Shown: in pieces, positions 34,761 through 46,690 of the stretch | Layout: every line of letters begins with the position of its first letter | Numbering within the stretch: the stretch's first letter is position 1 | Source: Aquatica leii | Taxonomy: Eukaryota > Arthropoda > Insecta > Coleoptera > Lampyridae | Length of the DNA stretch: 64,000 nucleotides | NCBI GenBank assembly: GCA_035610365.1 | Contig: CM069433.1 | Location: 194,254,760-194,318,759 of the forward strand | Direction: 5' to 3' | Notes under the pieces: model-generated | What the model saw: the letters and a program-made list of their open reading frames with translations, nothing else | Database searches by the model: none | What the model was told of the DNA's origin: nothing | Made by a program: the position numbers and the translations under genes

Positions 34761-35625
34761 TCTCTTAAGGAGTGGTACTACCAGCCAATAAAACAAAAAT
34801 TACTACTGTTAGGAAAAGAAATGCTACGTTTTCTGTATTTTACAATATGTAAAATTTGTTATGTGCTGATGGTTTAATGCAGGAATTCTATATCGAGCAC
34901 ATCTCTTGTGAGTGGCGCTTGTTTCTAGACTCATCAAAATAAGTTTTAAAAGCTGTGTTATCACATTATAAGAATTTAAAACCTTTTATAAATGTTTTCC
35001 ATTTAGTGACAATAAAAGAAACCTATGAAAATATGCGCATCTTTTTAAATAAAATTTTAATGAGACTTCATTAAAGATTTAGCAAATATTGCTGTTTTTT
35101 GTTTGTACGGCAGTCTTGCAGAGAATGAACATTATGTATGGCTGGAGTAGAATGAATTTCAACTGGGATCTCAAAATGTGAAATGTGTGCGTTTTGTAGA
35201 CCCAAAAAACGTCATTTTGTCTCTTGTTTACACTAAACTTGGACTAATAAAAAAACTTTGTAAAGGCTATGAGTAAAGAAGGTAAATTATTTAAATACTC
35301 AAGTGAATTTAACAATTTAACAAATTAGAACAGTGCTAAACCATGTACATTTTATAGATGAGCTTACCACGCAAAAATTTAGAGCTTGAACTCATTAGTA
35401 AGTGTAGTGAGGGGATTTTGAAGTAATAATTTTTCTGTTTATCATTTTTTTTCTGAGTATTTTGTCGCTGTCAGTGACAAGGTGGGGTTTATCAAGATAT
35501 CAAGACATTAGGGGTTTGGTACCAAGGACGATGGAATCTATCGATGATGGGCGATTGCTGTTAGTTTTTGAAGAAAGATGTGACTTCATAAAAGGAAAAA
35601 ATAGAATTAGTGTGTCTTAAATAGA
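34761..35625. other. AT-rich intergenic DNA
   Basis: About 860 bp. Nothing recognised apart from short chance frames. Confidence 0.45.
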
Positions 35626-36468
35626 TATCCTCTGTGACATTGGTATTGCAACATCAAAAAGGTGTAGGAACTTTGTTGCCAAATTTGGCAAGAAGGTTTA
35701 GCTACTCAGAGGTAGTAAATTTTATTCAAATGGCTTAAGTGGTAATGGTATATCTGACGTATCTGTTTCTCGTGCGAGTATTGGTTAATTTTAATATTGT
35801 TATATCGTGTGGTACGACATTAATGGAAATTACCGTCAATTAAGCGAATTCGACAGAGGTCGATTTGTTAGATTATGAAATGTTGGTTTCTCGTACAGGG
35901 AAATTGCAAATCATAATAACCGGAACCAATCCACTATCATGCTCTGTTATCAAGGATAGAATGGAAAAGGTCAAAATTGTCGTAGATAAAGAACTGGGGG
36001 ACGGAGGCAAACAAATAAGGTGCAGGAACGCCATCTTCCACTTATGACAATAAGAGACCGATTTTCCAGTTCCAAATCAATTGCCGATCAATGCTTAGGT
36101 AATGAAGGTTGTCCTGTAACCCTTTGAACAGTTCATCGTTAAATCAGAAGTTTTGGAGTGCAATCTTATCGGCCACATCTTGTGCTACTACTGACGACGT
36201 TTTCTTCACGCGGCGAATGGGCTCTGACAACCGCCGTCCGCGAGGGACGGTCGGTCTAAGAAGGTTATCGAGCCTTTCGACTCGCGAAACTCCTAGCGGT
36301 ATAGTTGCATTTTTTGTCTAGATAGTACGCGGCCTTAGAGGCGTTCAGGCCTAATCCCGCAGATGGTTGGTTCGCACCAACGCCCGCTCGGGCGAGTGCT
36401 TAACCAAATGTCCGACCCTGCGGTTCCTCTCGTACTGAGCAGGATTACTATCGCAACGACGACGTCAT

Positions 36469-36523
<55 letters not shown>

Positions 36524-36622
36524 ATTCCTATGTGAAGAATCTAACACTTGGCGAATTCTGCTTCGCAATGATAGGAAGAGCCGACAACGAAGGATCAAAA
36601 AGCGACGTCGCAACGCTTAGCC

Positions 36623-36659
<37 letters not shown>

Positions 36660-37320
36660 GCCTAGTGCTTAAAACTCTTAAAAGCCAAAAGGATCGATAG
36701 GCTCTGCTTTTGCAATCCCTATGCTTACTAAGCATCGGGATCAAGCCAGCATTTGCCCTTTTGCTCTACGCGAGGTTTCTGTCCTCGTTGAGCTGGCCTT
36801 GGAACACCTGCGCTATTCTTTGACAGATGTACCGCCCCAGTCAAATTCCCCGACATCAACGTTTGGAGTGGTGTAGGTTGCAAATTCACTGGAATCTGAA
36901 ATAGCATAACAGTCTTCAGTGATGAATCCTGACTCTGTCTGGGGATGCATGATGGCTGTATAAAAGTCAAACAAAGACGCGGGAAACGCCGTAATAATAA
37001 ATTTTCTGTTTGTATTCATCTAAAGCAATATGAACGCCCGGCGATATGTTAACGAAGTGGTAAAACCCCATATTGTTCAATTTTTTCAGCAGTTTAAAGA
37101 CCCACTTTTCCACCAGGATAACGTCTCTATATGGCAAGACATTCTATGGACCAATTTAATGCCAGTATTAATCTTTTACGATGGCCACCCGGTTTTTTGC
37201 CTATTGAACACGTGTGGAACATTATGGGTAAAAAACTGATAAACTTTTCTTTGAAATTTTAATAATTTACTACCTCTGAGTAGCTAAACCTTTCTGTCAA
37301 GTGCAATGTCACAGAGTATA
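35626..37320 (+). mobile_element. Tc1-like DNA transposon, copy 2, carrying 28S rDNA
   Basis: The ends match the family consensus: CTCTGTGACATTG at left, mirrored by CAATGTCACAGAGTA at right. An inverted repeat follows inward on each side, with GTTTAGCTACTCAGAGGTAG at left. Transposase remnants include NYRQLSEFDRG at the start, MNARRYVNEVVKPHIVQFF near 37030 and FHQDN near 37105. Between them, at about 36196-36849, sits a piece of 28S rDNA that interrupts the transposase. The copy is inactive. Confidence 0.8.
36196..36849 (-). rRNA. 28S rRNA 3'-domain fragment (pseudogene) inside a transposon
   Basis: Read on the minus strand, this is the 3' part of large-subunit rRNA. It starts GACTGGGGCGGTAC and contains ACAGGGATAACTGGCTTGTG of the peptidyl-transferase centre, GGTTTAGACCGTCGTGAGAC, the sarcin-ricin loop region CTCAGTACGAGAGGAACC, and CGCCTCTAAG near the 3' end. 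These are universally conserved stretches. Small losses relative to the conserved rRNA, for example after GCTAAGCGTT, mark it as non-functional. Both edges fall inside Tc1 transposase sequence, and I see no duplication of target bases. Confidence 0.9.
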
Positions 37321-37949
37321 TTTCTGATGTTTGCTTTTTTTTATCTTATAATAATTTTTTTGTCAATCAGTATTATTAGTGTCGGAATTATACACAGTAG
37401 AAATGATTTTTTTAACTACCGAAAATAAGATACTTTGATGTTCACAATATTGTATATCTGCAAGTATCTAACAAAACATAAAGCGATGGAAAGCGATGTT
37501 TGCAAAAACAATGTCTGGTTTTTGATTTAATTACTTGATTGGTGTTATATTTATCGTCAATTCTACCATGTACCAATGATATCGATAGCGTCATAAACTA
37601 GAAATGCAATAGTTGAATTAATCTAAACCGCACGAAACCGATCCTAATCAAAACCAACCAATATTATTTCAAATTTTTGTTTAATGGAGAAATATATTGA
37701 AACAACCCCGAAATATTTAGAACATACGAGGCAAAGAGCTAGAGGCTCGGTTGCATTAGCATTGTTAATCTTAATGATGTAGTTAACCACGGCGTTAGCT
37801 AACAACATAGTTAGCTTTGCAACCGGACAAGAATTTTCTAGTCCCGGATAAGGTGAAAATATAAAAACTGAACAAAGAAAATCTAGTGCAGTTTCAAAGT
37901 CTTATTTGCAACGTGAGTGTTAAAAAAAGCGCGTGCGGGTTTAAATAAA
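37321..37949. other. AT-rich intergenic DNA
   Basis: About 630 bp. A GTTAGCTAAC-type imperfect palindrome lies near 37790-37815. No gene seen. Confidence 0.4.
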
Positions 37950-38990
37950 TACAACATCAATATAAAGGTTACGGTTACTAAAAAAATTGCAGAAATTAGA
38001 AGACAAATTAGTAGACAATTCTTAGAAAATTGAAGAAACATTTTCCAAAACTCTTAAAATATTGAAGAAATTATTTAATAGTGGCTTTACGGAAAGAAGC
38101 GCTTGAAATTTTGCCGTTCCTGACCACTCTAAAGGAAATTAGGAATTATTAATATCACGTCTATAAATAAGATATAGAGATGCCCATCTGCAACAGCTAT
38201 ATCAAGCTCAAATAAAAAATGTTGTAAAATGTCTAGTCAAATAGGCTACGTACATTGACATCGTACCAATCTTAAAAAGAGAACAATAAAACCGCCAAAA
38301 AACTTGGAGCGAGTTGACCAAAAGAAACAGAAGTCAACTTCATCTAATCACACACCGGAAATTATCATTTAAAGGTCATTGCCAATAAAGAGGTTGTACA
38401 GCATTTATTTCGATAGCAACATCAATGGAGACGGTGTTTAGTTACTGGTTTAGACAAGAGCGGTGAGAATTATTATTCGTTTTGACATGTTATTGAAAAA
38501 TGAAAAGACATCGTCGGTAACGGTACGACTTCGAACGGCTACCTGTGAAAAAATATTTACTCACGAACAAGTAAAACTATCCAATTATTTGAGAAATAAA
38601 ATACTCGACTATCTAGTACTAGTAGCTGACATCACGGAAGAATCCTAGGAATGAATATTATAAATAGTACGGATTCCATTTGAATATGAAGAACGATGTC
38701 CTTAAGACTGAAGGTGTAAAAACTCTTTTTTATTCGTCAGAATCGCAGCCGTGCGAGTTTTTCAAGTGAAGACATGACCTTGTCTAAAAAGACTGAAAAT
38801 GTGGTCATAGCACGCTTAGATCGAAATTTTCGCGAAAGAATGGACGGCGACTTGATTGATAAAGGGCTGTTGATTGGCAGAATATTGGTACCAGTAAGAA
38901 TCTTAAATGGCAACTTGGATCCGGCAACATTAAAAAAGAAAAGCCTAGTATGCCAATGAATGACAGTAACCCAGATTTTGAGATGCATGC
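37950..38990 (+). mobile_element. Gypsy (Ty3-like) fossil, gag and protease part
   Basis: The plus strand carries KILDYLVLVADITEE near 38.6 kb. It is followed by SKKTENVVIARLDRNF and LIDKGLLIGRILVPVRILNG (38.78-38.92 kb). These match the protease and linker region of the minus-strand fossil at 16.9-19.26 kb (DYQVLVADITKK, MARLDKNL, LFVGKTLVQVTL). Upstream DNA resembles the gag end of the same family. Broken, old, no RT attached. Confidence 0.65.
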
Positions 38991-40384
38991 TACATATGTA
39001 AATGCAACGTAATTGTTAAAGATTCAACGTCAGTGTAAAAGAGATCGTGCTATAAATGTATCAATTGATTAATTATCTTATCCGCGTATGGTATACGGTT
39101 ACAGTGATGTATAAATTATAGTAAGTGTTTGTCTTTAAATTGGTAGTTTGCTATTTTGCTTAGTTTGTATTGCGTTTTTAGTTTATTAAAAATTAATTAA
39201 CGTTAACTTTTTTCATCTTTCAGCATGACTTTTGTTGAACTGTTTGGTGTTACTTTAATTCTTATTTTTCTTTCTGTAGTTTGCTTTTTTTCGTCATTTC
39301 AAAAACCAGTGTGTTGTACGTCATCGTTATCAGTTACTGTTATTTTTAACTTTTTAAGAAGTCTAAATTATTTTGTTTTATGCTTGATGAGACCCAGGTA
39401 AACAACACTGCTTTTAAAACAAAATCTTTCAACTCTCAAACAAAGTACATGATGGAAAACGTAAAATTTGTCTAATAACGCAATTAGAAAGATACATGAT
39501 CAACAAATGCCTAGCGAAAGCATTTCTTACCTCAATTTTCTACGTAAAAAAATAAATAATGAAAAATGCCCTAAGTTATATGGAAAATTATTTACTATTT
39601 ACCATAGCGCAATAAAAAAAATTGTGCAAAAATCACCGTTTTCTCACAATTGTAGTAACATACTTTTTTCGCAACTTACAGTTTTTTAAAAATTTGTGTT
39701 TTTATTTAAAGATTAATTTTTTGTACGCAACTAAGACAAATCAAAAAATAGATAACCCAAATAATATTTTAAACCAATCGAGTAGGATTTTAAACGAGAA
39801 TATTGAAGACTTACCTACGCTTTTTCTGTCTTTATATTTTTTCTCCAGTCATTAATTTTAGTAAACGATATTTTTGTTGTCGAATTTTATTTGTTTTATG
39901 ATACTTATCTATTTAAATTTGCAGATTTTAGTACTAATTTGAGTAATTTTGTTTTGTGCGATGTGCATAAGAGTTTTCTAGTCTGTTTTAGCCTTTGTTT
40001 AATCTGTTTTTGCTTTTTACTAAAACTTTTTCACTGTGAAGTTTCACGAACTCATCATGGACATTAGATTTTGAATTTGGTTTTTATTAAGATAAAGTTT
40101 TCTGAAGTTTGCATTAAATAAAATCGGGGGTTTACATATAATCCTAATTATATTAATAAATTTTTGCCATTTTCTTTGTTTAAGCCTAATCATCTTTGTT
40201 ATGTACATTTTTTTCCAATCTGCACTTTCAACATTTTGTAAAGCATTTTTTGATATAAGTATCCTTCAAAATATAATTTTTAAATAGATTTTAGTGTACA
40301 AAAAAATCTAAAATGCATTTTAAAAAATGACTGTTTTGAGTTTTTTCGAAAGATATTAACATCAAAATTCAAGATTGTACTTAC
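38991..40384. other. AT-rich DNA downstream of the furin-like exon, probably intron
   Basis: No second exon with subtilisin motifs (DDG, HGT, GTSxxxP) is apparent here on the minus strand. It probably belongs to the first intron of the furin-like gene. Confidence 0.4.
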
Positions 40385-40549
40385 CGGACCTTTGTATAAA
40401 AACCCAAAATCTATAGCTAAACGCATTGCAATATGAGGTCCTCCGATGATTCTTACAACAACTTCACCTTCGCGTGGTTCTCCATTGCCGCAAGAGTTCA
40501 ACAACAAAAAAGCAATCACAAAATTTATTAACCACTTTAAACAATACAT
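40385..40549 (-). CDS. furin-like proprotein convertase, first coding exon (partial gene)
   Basis: Fifty-five codons open with MYCLKWLINFVIAFLLLNSC, a good signal peptide (one basic residue, then a long hydrophobic core). Then follows EVVVRIIGGPHIAMRLAIDF and GFLYKGP. That matches the start of the S8 propeptide of furin and PC enzymes, where a WAVxxxGG block is followed by A(x)xLAxxHGFxxxGxI. The exon ends exactly at GTAAGT on the minus strand, in phase 0, which fits a real splice site. The mature enzyme would be a calcium-dependent serine protease of the secretory pathway cleaving after dibasic sites. Its catalytic exons are not recognised in the window, so the gene is only partly here. Start chosen at the ATG giving the signal peptide. 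Confidence 0.65.
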
Positions 40550-41225
40550 AATTTGTACGGTTTTGTACGAAAGTTTCAAGAAGAGTTAAATGAAACGTTG
40601 GAATCGCAATAAATACGGCAATTGGTGGTTGTGCTTTAAATCGAAATCCCCCACCAATTAGAGCTCTGAAAAGCAAATGATTTTATCTAAGAGCTTTAAT
40701 AGGATAACAAAGATAAAAGAAAAGCTTTTTTAGATTCTTTCTTTTTTGTCTTAACTCGTTTGTTTGCGTAACGTTGTGGTTGTTTTTGAAAGTTGTAAAT
40801 TTAGTTTGACAAGTGAAATGTCTGGAAAGAAACTTGTTTTTGTAGAAATAGAGCTTTTAAGGAATTTCTTAAAATGTGTAAACATTATTAGTGACTATAA
40901 ATACATACGATCAACGTTATTGTAGTTTAACAACTTATATAATATCACAATTAATCAATACAATTTTTTTATAAACTTCATTTCGTTATCACAATGTCGT
41001 CAACTGCAGATGAACTTATCAAAATATCGTTTTTTTTCTGTCCTGGTTGACACGTGATTGGCATAATTTACATAATGTACGCAAACAATACAATAAATAG
41101 TTTGACCTATATCGGATAGGAATTCTATATAGTTTTGTGTAATTCGTTTCATATTACTAGTTTAGGAATGCAATTATTGGAAATGTCCAAAATGTTAACT
41201 TCTAATAGAAAAAAAGTGCAATAAT
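40550..41225. other. upstream region of the furin-like exon
   Basis: AT-rich, with no recognised repeat or gene. It may hold the 5' untranslated region and promoter of the minus-strand gene, but no clear core promoter word decides this. Confidence 0.35.
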
Positions 41226-41746
41226 ATACTCTGATATATTGAAATTGCAACACCAAGAAGAGGTGGAAATTTTGTGACTAAACTTGGCAAGAATTTTAGC
41301 CACTCAGAGATAGTAAATGCTTAAAATTTCAAAGAAAAGGAGCAAAGATGAACACAATTTTTATTTAATACACTCCTTCACTCTTTCTGGCGCCGATTCC
41401 AGCAAGTAGTCGATTTCCTCTTGAATTATTGTATCCCAAGCAACTTGCAATTCATAGCGTAAAGCTTCCTGTGTCTGTGGAGGATGCGCTAAGTTCCTCA
41501 GTCTTTTATCCATAATGTTCCACACGTATTCAATAGGCGAAAGGTCCAAGAGATCTGGGCTATGGTAAAAAATTAACAGTGGCCTCTTTAAATCGGTTAA
41601 GACGATTTGTAATTTCCTTTTACGAAAAATTACCTTCACGTAAGCCAGTAATTCGACTTTTGTCGAGAAACTACTACCTTTAAGTAGCTAAACCTTCCTG
41701 CTAAGTTTGGTCACAAAATTCCAACCCCTTCTTGATGTTGCAATTC
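41226..41746 (-). mobile_element. Tc1-like DNA transposon, copy 3, internally deleted
   Basis: Family ends are present at left (TACTCTG, then ATTGAAATTGCAACACCAAG) and, inverted, at right (CTTGATGTTGCAATTCG). The minus strand keeps an open C-terminal transposase stretch: LLDLSPIEYVWNIMDKRLRN, including the glutamate of the DD34E triad, and AWDTIIQEEIDYLLES. At about 520 bp it has lost most of the internal sequence. Confidence 0.8.
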
Positions 41747-42229
41747 GTTCAAGTAGAAAGGGTAATCACAGAAAACGACATTGAAAAGAAAATTTGTGGC
41801 AACATCACATTTTTTACGTACTATTCCATAAAATTCCAATCTTTTCTCGAAGTCACTTATAGAGAAAATTATTTCTTTTCAAAATTCTGTGGACAGAATT
41901 TTTACTAATTTTGTGTACCTGGCGCGCTTTTAATAAGAAACTTGAAAATTAAAGACAGTAACACTTCTTTATTTTTTCTGGAGTTTTGCAGATTTTGGTC
42001 TACCAGTTATCAGAAAATCTTGCATAGTTCTCTTTTCTTAAAACTTTCAAACAGTTCTCTCGACCGTTAATCTAAAAACCGGTGGTCGTAATTTAATAAA
42101 ATTTGTATTACATCACTGGTGCACAGATGCCACTAGTAGGATAATTTGGATTTATTTAATACTTACGAGAGAGGGTTGCGCCCTTGGTCATTTGTCGTTT
42201 TCCAGTTTTAACTCGCTGTCAGTGGTTCG
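41747..42229. other. AT-rich spacer
   Basis: Unassigned DNA between the Tc1 remnant and the LINE fossil. No gene seen. Confidence 0.4.
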
Positions 42230-43242
42230 ATTTTTTTTATTTAATTCAAGAGGTGGTTTGTCTAGCGTCCCTTAACTGCGGTTCCTTGGTCCTTTTGTGC
42301 ATCTCTGATTTATTATTCCCTCAGCAGTTCTGTTTAGTCAAGGAAGTCTAGAAGTTTATTGCAAGGGGCCTTTTTCAACTCATCATCGGTTAGTTTTGGT
42401 TTGCCGAGAATTGTTGTGCGTTGCATTTGATATGCTTCGCATTTGCACAGCAGATGCTGCGGTTCCTTGCAGTTCCATTTTATGCAAATGTTTGTTAAGA
42501 CCACAATGGTCTGGTATTAGTCTCGTGATTTTTCTTAACTTTTGTCGTCATGCTTGATATGTTTGATTGTGGCTCTGTAAGGTGGAAGTTTGTGTGCCTC
42601 ATTCCTGAAGTTTTTCCATAGTTTTTTATGCTCCGCTGCTAGTTTGCTGCGAATTATTTTTTTCCGGTCTCGTAGGCGATTCCGAAAACGGGTTAGTTTT
42701 CTTTTTAAATTCTGGTCTTTTGCTATTCAGATGAGCTGCACTGGTTGGCGAGTTGCCAATATTTCGAGACTGTTTATGCATGCCATAATCAGTAGTGCTG
42801 CTTGGCTGTCAGACATGATCGATATCGGACCATTTGCGTATGATTTCGAGTTGATAATGTTCCTGGCACACCAGTCAATAGCAAAACTTCAGTTTAAAAA
42901 GCGGGCGCATATTTACCCAAGGTCAGCAAAAATTGCTTTCATATACTCCTGCTCCGGTACTGTTGCAATTTTTGGCCGCATCTGTGTACCAGATAGTTCC
43001 TTTAACCGCGCCCGGGTAAGTGTTTTTTGTCCACTCGTCTCGTGACGGTATTATCACTTTAAATTTCTTTAAGATGTGATTATTTCTTGTGAAGTTGTAT
43101 CTCATAGTTAAGATTGTTTCTTCGCGCAGCACGTTGTGTTTTTCCAGGTAATTGACGTGTATTCATTAATCTGCAGCGTGTATGCTGCTTGTCTTGCTTC
43201 CATTATTACAACGAGATGTAATGGTAGAAGTAAAAGTAAGGC

Positions 43243-43866
43243 TTACATGGCTGCTGTGGGCGTGGTTCTCATCGCTCCTGTTATTAGCAGACATGCCATT
43301 CTCTGTACTTTGCTTAACTTTGCAGCCGTGCTTTTTAGGTTGGTTCTCTCACCCCATACAAGCGCGCGGTATGTGATGATGGGTCTTGTTACTACAATAT
43401 AAAACCAATTGGTCATTGTGGGTTTCAATCCCCACGCGTGCCCGACCATCCGTTTGGTTGTATTAAGAATTCTGATGGCCTTCGTTGTAACTTTTTCTAG
43501 ATGAGCATTGAAAGTCAGTTTAGTATCAAGAGTGAGTTCCAGATATTTGACTTCTTTTATCATCGAGAGCGTGACTCCGTACATCGTAGGTAGTTTTATG
43601 TCATCTGTTTTCCGTCGTTTGGTAAACAGAACGATTGCCGTCTTAGTTGGGTTTACTGACAACCCCTCTTTTTTGCATAATTTTTTGACAATGTTTAGTG
43701 CACTTTGCATTATGTTCGATACAGTTGCCCCAAACCTTACCTTTGTGATAATGGTGAAATCGTCGGCGTATCCTAAAGCAAATACCCCGCCGTCTTCCAG
43801 TTCTTGTAGTAGGCCGTCCATTACAAGGCACCACAGTGGGGTGACATGACCTCGTCTTGTGGGCAC
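43243..43866 (-). pseudogene. RT palm/thumb fragment of the I-type LINE
   Basis: The best kept stretch, about 207 codons. It runs from PLWCLVMDGLLQELEDGGVF through the catalytic YADD, then LCKKEGLSVNPTKTAIVLFT, VKYLELTLDTKLTFNAHLEK, RPIITYRALVWGERT and KVQRMACLLITGAMRTTPTA. These follow the usual order of palm, thumb and connection in I-type and R1-type LINEs. Stops lie on both sides. Confidence 0.75.
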
Positions 43867-45869
43867 CCGCCAGCTACTTTGACTCCCACAGTGCTACAGT
43901 ACAAAGTAGCTGTTACGGTACGATTCCTGAACATTGAGTTGACCCAGTTTCGGACTAGAGATGTGATAATATTATCAAATGCTCTTTCAATATCTAGAAA
44001 AGCACCCAATGCAATATAATTGTATTGGATTGTATTTTCGCATCTGCTTAACTAGTTGGTGAATTGCTAGCTCGTAAGATTTTCCACATTGGTAAGCAAA
44101 CTGGTTTCGGTGCAGAAGCGAAGCTTTTAGTGCCCCGTCCTACACTTGTCGACTACTTTTTCAAGTAGTTTTAAGATGAAGGAAGTTACGCTGATCGGTC
44201 TGTAAGATTTTGCGTGGGCGTACGTAGATCTCCCTGGCTTTAGTAAAAATACCATTTTGACAATCCGCCAGCTGTGTGGTATGTGCGAAAGTGCTCAGCT
44301 GGCTCTGATAATTTCGCATACTGCGTTTCGAAGAGTAGCAAATCCGTTTTCCACCATGATGAAATAAATTCCATCAGCTCCTGGAGACTGAAAAGGTTTA
44401 AACGTATGGATTCCCTATTCTAGGTTTTCAGGATTAATTATTTTTCTCGCTAAGTCCCAGTTCTTTTTGGGTGTCCGTTTGTTTGGTACTTTTAGGTCCA
44501 GGTGCTTTACAGTAATTTTTGCAGAATACCTTCAACTGAGTAAACTTTCTGTTTTCGGTCAGCAAAGAATCGATGTTTCTTTGCTCAGAGCTTTTTGGAG
44601 TCGAGAACTTGTAGATTCGTTTTCTACGTCCCTACAGTACTTTCTCTATGAGTCTCCCTTTGCCTTTTTAATCGCATTGTTGTATGTTGTGAGGCTAGTT
44701 TTGTATTCATCCCAAATGTCGCTTTTTTGGCTGTAGTTATCCAGTAATCCTGTTGGGGGTTCGTTTAACAGTTTTTGGGCAGTTTGCTTTAAATGCGGAT
44801 TTTAATGAATTAACAATACTGTCCCTCATTATTTCTAACTCGTGCGTTGATCTTGTAACTGTGAGACAGTCCTTGATTTGGCCCACTAAAGTTTCGTTAA
44901 ACAAATCCCAGTCGGTTTTTTTTTGGGTTTCTGTATTCCATTACGAGTTCCCTGTCTGATTCAATGTTGGATTGAATGTATATATGATTAGATAAAGGTT
45001 TTTCTGATGCATGTCACATTATTATTTCGCTTTTGGACTAGGAAGCGTAAGGTCCAATAACTTCACTGCGCGGCACGGTTATAAACGTAGGTGCATCAAA
45101 TTTGTGTTTGTGCTCCTCCACAATATGTGGTGCGCATTTTCTCCAGCGGCGGTGGTCCCGTCTGGTCGTAGGGAAGATAACCGAATCCGATAATGAACTC
45201 CTTCTTAATGCCTTTCTCTACCACAGATATTTTAGCTGCCACTAGGTCTCTAGAACATAGATTCTACAATGGCATTAGGTTTAGTGCATTTTTTACAATA
45301 ATGTATATGCGGGGGTTGTTCACAAGTTGGGTTGCAAGCAGCCATCTACCTGGACAGTTCAACTCTTTTATTGTTTTCTTGTGGATCCATGGCTTTTGGA
45401 CAAGGGCAATATCAATATTGTGTGTCACGATATAAGCACTGAGGCTGCTCTACAGTGATTTATATTTATTTGAACGACTTTTAGCATTAGATTTGCCGTC
45501 AGCACGTTCTTTCTGGCTCTGGATTTACATCCATTGCCTCGTGGACATCACTTGTAGCATCCGGTTCTTTGCTATCTTTTTTGGAATCGCCCAGCGCCCG
45601 AAGAGTAATCCTCAAAAATATAAGGTGCAATTGGTTGGTTGACGCTTTCATTTTCTCTCAGGACTTCTTGTCCATAAACAGGACGTATTGGGTTCTTTTA
45701 AGATCTGGTTTAGCGTTAACCACCCGCACACGTTTCGGTACTGATGTACAGATATTCTTTTCAGTAGGGTGAAGTGTTTTAGTGCTATTCCCGAGACTGA
45801 AGTAATAACCTTCTTAGGAGCAGGAAGGTCTTTTAGATAAATAATCTCTAGTTCCCTGTCCTCCCCCAG

Positions 45870-46690
45870 TGGAATACTCACGGCTGAAATGGAATCTTGC
45901 GAATATCTTTGACAATGCAGTCATTCCTATACTCACTTATGGCTTAGACATTTGGTACCACAGACTTCGACATTCCCACGTAGTCAGAAAACTGACCTCG
46001 CTCCAATCCTTGTTCCTGAGAACTATCCTAGGAGCCTATCGTACCGTTCCCGTCGATACCTTTTATGTTATTTCTAAACATCCTCCCCTACATCTCCTAT
46101 TGCAAGAAATCTATTGCAAGTTCTTCGCAAGACTGGCTCGTGCAATTTCCTTGACCAGCACGTTTCAAACGACGATTTTCGGTCCTTTCTAGCAGCCAAG
46201 CGTCACTTAAAGGTCTTGATCTTGAGTGAATGGCAGTGGCTGTGAGACACTTCCCATAAAGGGCGTAATGTCTATTCCCTTATCCCCAATATCCTCACTT
46301 AGGTCTGAATGCCCCACGTCCTTGGAGGAGAGGCCGTTCAAATCTTGTCTTCACACGGCGGATTTCGTTGTCATTTAAAGCGCATTAGCGCTTTGGATGA
46401 TGACAGGTGTCCGTCGAGCGGCGTTCCTGACACTCCGGCGCATCGGATTCACGCTTGCCGCGAATTCGTTGAGGATCGGAGTGCCCTGTCAACCATTGTT
46501 AGCCCATATCCCGATTCCTCTCAGGCCATCGTCGAACTGGTGCCTGATGTCAACGTATATAGACCTTTCGCAAAGAGAGACCTGAGTTTACAATACGCAC
46601 GCTGCGCACGTTATTTTCAGAAATCCCCCTTTGTGGGTACATTCCTGAAAACGCGGAGAAGCTTGTCCCTTCTCCAATTTGTCAATCTAT
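45870..46690 (+). mobile_element. R1-like LINE fragment, C-terminal end, inserted in the I-type fossil
   Basis: The plus strand reads AVIPILTYGLDIWYHRLRHS, then LTSLQSLFLRTILGAYRTVP and VISKHPPLHLLLQEIY. After a frame change come SSHGGFRCHLKRISALDDDR and AHRIHACREFVEDRS. This matches the post-RT region and the C-terminal HGxFxxYLxRF...C...H...C zinc block of R1-clade LINEs. It is 5'-truncated and lies in the opposite orientation inside the other LINE's ORF1. Confidence 0.65.

Noticed and set aside
36196-36849. A functional rDNA locus
   Set aside because: Only the 3' domain is present, small losses affect conserved helices, and both sides are transposon sequence. It is a captured fragment.
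44467-45772. Plus-strand frames over the I-type LINE
   Set aside because: They run antisense to the endonuclease and RT region of a minus-strand LINE and show no family motif themselves.
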